Shown in pieces: positions 61,767 through 64,000 of a stretch of 64,000 nt of DNA (positions are counted from its first letter, which is position 1; every line of letters begins with the position of its first letter). Position numbers and translations under genes: made by a program. Origin of the DNA: a bacterium (GTDB lineage Bacteria > Babelota > Babeliae > Babelales > Babelaceae); assembly GCA_023428375.1 (NCBI GenBank), contig JAEYYR010000002.1, positions 1 through 64,000 on the forward strand, written 5' to 3'. Below the pieces are notes generated by a model. That model did no database searches and was not told the DNA's origin. It saw nothing but the letters and a program-made list of their open reading frames with translations.

Positions 61767-64000
61767 CTAGAATTCTCGTAATGCAGTAAAGTGCATTTCG
61801 CTGAGTGGTTCACCGCGACGTCTGTTACGATCGAGTTTGAAGCCCCAATCAACTTGCAGAGGTGTTGGCTGCGTCATGCGAAGACCAAAACCAATTGAAT
61901 GACGGTACGTAAATTGATTATTACGGAGAATAATCGGATTAATTTGTCCAGCCAGGGGATTATCCCAGCCAGCACCACCATCATAAAAGAATACGCCACG
62001 AATAGACATATCTTTAGTGATTGGAAATTGTAGTTCGGTATTAATCCAAAATGCTTTTTTACCACCGATTGAATTTGTTTGTAAGCGTGTACCTGTTGGT
62101 GACACTCCTTCAGGATCAGTGGTTTTAACCACCAATGATGGCCCGATTTGACCAAATAAAAAACCTCTAACGCTTGAAAGACCACCAATATGGTACAGTT
62201 CGCGATATGGCACATTATAGCCATGAAACTGACTTACAAAACCAAGATGTGTATGAGCATAGAATACTAAATCATATTCGCCGATTAATGGCGTATACCA
62301 GCGGTAATCAAAATCTAATTTAACGTAGCCAAATTCGCCCTTACAATGAGGCACTGCAACCTTGCTACTAATCACCCATTGATGACCACGAGATGGGAAC
62401 ATAGGGTGATTGCGTTTATCTTGCGCTGCAGAGAACATAACCCATACCAGGGTACCTGGGATAAAGCTGTCATCAAGCGTTTGTTGGAAGTTTTCACGGA
62501 ATGCTGAATATTCACCTAAGAATCCTGCAACCGGACGTCTTTCATAACGAATGCGTTCTGCGCCAGATTCTACAAATAATTGTGTTTGGTTCCAACCAAC
62601 TGGTGTATGGCCAATAATGCCGTAGCCACCAGTGAGGCGTTCAACAGGAACTTGTTGTACGTTTGGAAAATCATCATATGCAGAGCGACGATGATAGGCA
62701 TCAAGAGATCCATATAATGGATGTCCAAAGAGCCATGGATTACTAATAGTTCCAGCAACCATCTGATCTTGTTTAGAGTAGGTACCATTAACGTTATATT
62801 GAATACCGGTGCCGAGCATATTGGTATCTTGGAATCCAAAACCAACTTTTGCGCCATCAGCGGGAGATTGAATATCGTCCACACCACCAAAACCTACTTG
62901 CCAGAAGATTTTACCGGTTTTGACTTCTTTCAATAACAATTCAAGGTCAGCATTTTCTTCATCGAGACGAGTAATGTGCCAATTAACACCGTCTTTAGGA
63001 TCAAAATAACCAAGTCTTTCAACATTACGTTTTGATTCATCCATTTTGAACGACGTAAGTTTTTCGCCTTCATTAATCAATATTTGACGACGAATAACAT
63101 TATCACGGGTTTTCTTGTTACCTTGTATGATAATACGATTTACGGTAACACATTTACCAAGATCACTATTAAATTCAACGGTCACTGTCTTTGAATCATG
63201 ATCTGGAACGATTGAGGGTTGAATTTCAGCGTTAACAAATCCATGCTCACCCCAAACTAATCGTAAATTTTCCATCGATTGACGAATAAGTTCTTTAGAA
63301 TAAAGCATGCCAGGTTTGATAAGAAGCACATTTAATAATTGTTGTTCGGTTACAAGATCATTTCCTGTAGCGCGTACATCAGTAATAAGATATTGCTCGC
63401 CTTCTTCAATAAAATACGTAACATTTATGTCGCTTGATTGTTCATTCATATCTACTTGAACATCAATAACTTTAGCTGTCATAAAGCCATTACTTTGATA
63501 GGCGTTTTCGATTACGAATTTATCATATTCGATTGCATCCGGCTGATAAATCCCCGCTTTCATGATAGGGGCTAAAATCCAATCTTCACGAGTGAATATC
63601 AATCCACGCAAAGTTCTTGATGAAATGCATTTGTTGCCGATAAAATTTACGCGTTTTACGCGAGAAATGCACCCTTCTTGAATGGTAAAGACAGCGTTGT
63701 ACCCGGTGCCTGAAACAGAAGGTTCAAGCGATTCGTAGATTTTAGCGTTATGATAATTTTTTTCGGTGTAAAGCTTTTTGATTTGTTGTGAGAGAAGTTG
63801 AATTTCTTCATCATTGAGAGCTTTAATATCCTCAAAGACAATTTTCTTTTGGATTTCATCTTCAGTCAGATGATCATTGCCAACAAACACAAAGCCTTCT
63901 ACGCGTTTCTTTTCATCAACGATTATATAAAGCTGAATCTCATTTGCGGATAATTCTTGTTTGACGACCGTGACGTTGTTGAAAAAACCTAGCTTTAAGA
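61767..64000 (-). CDS. bamA: Outer-membrane assembly protein BamA, N-terminus outside window
   Basis: The frame stays open to base 64000 on this strand, so the protein lacks its start; 743 residues are visible. The N-terminal part has several POTRA units (VFVGNDHLTEDEI, VNFIGNKCISSRTL, VRATGNDLVTEQQL, IIIQGNKKTRDNVI), the last with a typical G-N-x-x-T turn. The C-terminal barrel includes VRGFLFGQIGP, the conserved V-R-G-F/Y loop, and ends in Phe (HFTALREF). It inserts the beta-barrel proteins seen elsewhere in the window. The GTG at 63888-63890 is internal. Confidence 0.95.
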   Translation of the reverse strand, partial: LKLGFFNNVTVVKQELSANEIQLYIIVDEKKRVEGFVFVGNDHLTEDEIQKKIVFEDIKALNDEEIQLLSQQIKKLYTEKNYHNAKIYESLEPSVSGTGYNAVFTIQEGCISRVKRVNFIGNKCISSRTLRGLIFTREDWILAPIMKAGIYQPDAIEYDKFVIENAYQSNGFMTAKVIDVQVDMNEQSSDINVTYFIEEGEQYLITDVRATGNDLVTEQQLLNVLLIKPGMLYSKELIRQSMENLRLVWGEHGFVNAEIQPSIVPDHDSKTVTVEFNSDLGKCVTVNRIIIQGNKKTRDNVIRRQILINEGEKLTSFKMDESKRNVERLGYFDPKDGVNWHITRLDEENADLELLLKEVKTGKIFWQVGFGGVDDIQSPADGAKVGFGFQDTNMLGTGIQYNVNGTYSKQDQMVAGTISNPWLFGHPLYGSLDAYHRRSAYDDFPNVQQVPVERLTGGYGIIGHTPVGWNQTQLFVESGAERIRYERRPVAGFLGEYSAFRENFQQTLDDSFIPGTLVWVMFSAAQDKRNHPMFPSRGHQWVISSKVAVPHCKGEFGYVKLDFDYRWYTPLIGEYDLVFYAHTHLGFVSQFHGYNVPYRELYHIGGLSSVRGFLFGQIGPSLVVKTTDPEGVSPTGTRLQTNSIGGKKAFWINTELQFPITKDMSIRGVFFYDGGAGWDNPLAGQINPIILRNNQFTYRHSIGFGLRMTQPTPLQVDWGFKLDRNRRRGEPLSEMHFTALREF

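Noticed and set aside
1..64000. CRISPR arrays, insertion sequences, prophage, rRNA
   Set aside because: No regularly spaced direct repeats, no transposase, integrase, capsid or terminase reading frames and no rRNA-like sequence were seen. The repeats found are protein-coding (ankyrin, YVTN) or terminator hairpins.

Overview
The window looks like a chromosomal segment of an AT-rich Gram-negative bacterium with a host-associated life style, most likely a member of Candidatus Dependentiae (TM6) or a similar protist endosymbiont. This is inference. The grounds are a full Gram-negative envelope (BamA, several beta-barrel proteins ending in Phe, peptidoglycan enzymes), many small exported proteins of no known family, secreted ankyrin-repeat proteins, a deoxynucleoside kinase for salvage, and no biosynthetic operons. 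No transposase, prophage, CRISPR array or rRNA gene is seen.

Layout. 1-546: 3' part of a cyclase-family hydrolase. 541-3302 (minus): a secreted Hint-domain toxin whose C-terminus matches the colicin E3 16S rRNase, followed by three tandem paralogous CPWCG (DUF6980-like) genes that are the obvious immunity candidates; this is the most interesting locus. 3359-6263 (minus): two overlapping PafA-type alkaline phosphatases. 6398-16413: an exported protein, alanine racemase, a RecO-like protein, a giant MscS-family channel, a GerMN-amidase, and a complete TrpXYZ-type ABC importer. 16644-24900: small exported proteins, an exported GNAT, RecD2 and an outer-membrane protein. 25020-28868: deoxynucleoside kinase fused by overlap to a partial ATP synthase operon (c, b, b', delta, alpha), with a c subunit carrying Na+-type ligands. 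29830-29906: tRNA-Arg(UCU).

30088-45210: a YVTN propeller protein, outer-membrane proteins, a DUF488 protein, ankyrin-type proteins (one broken by an in-frame stop), a 1017-residue solenoid/propeller protein, uracil-DNA glycosylase, an exported EEP-fold phosphoesterase and MsrAB. 45345-49948: methyltransferase, MTA/SAH-deaminase-like amidohydrolase, FKBP lipoprotein, exported Gfo/Idh oxidoreductase and an M48 peptidase. 50041-54404 (minus operon): a secreted protein with caspase-like His and Cys motifs, ribulose-phosphate epimerase, a DAO-type FAD oxidoreductase and a MazG-like pyrophosphatase. 54521-56645: groES-groEL behind a promoter with repeated operator-like palindromes. 56839-64000: small exported proteins, FtsI and an FtsL-like protein separated by an unrelated gene, a cluster of exported 'N-x-T' proteins, and BamA running off the window.

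Themes. The cell keeps wall synthesis, division, outer-membrane assembly, protein folding and repair, and imports metabolites. It devotes an unusual share of genes to exported proteins, including enzyme folds normally found in the cytoplasm. Nearly every strand switch carries a strong hairpin terminator, often bidirectional.
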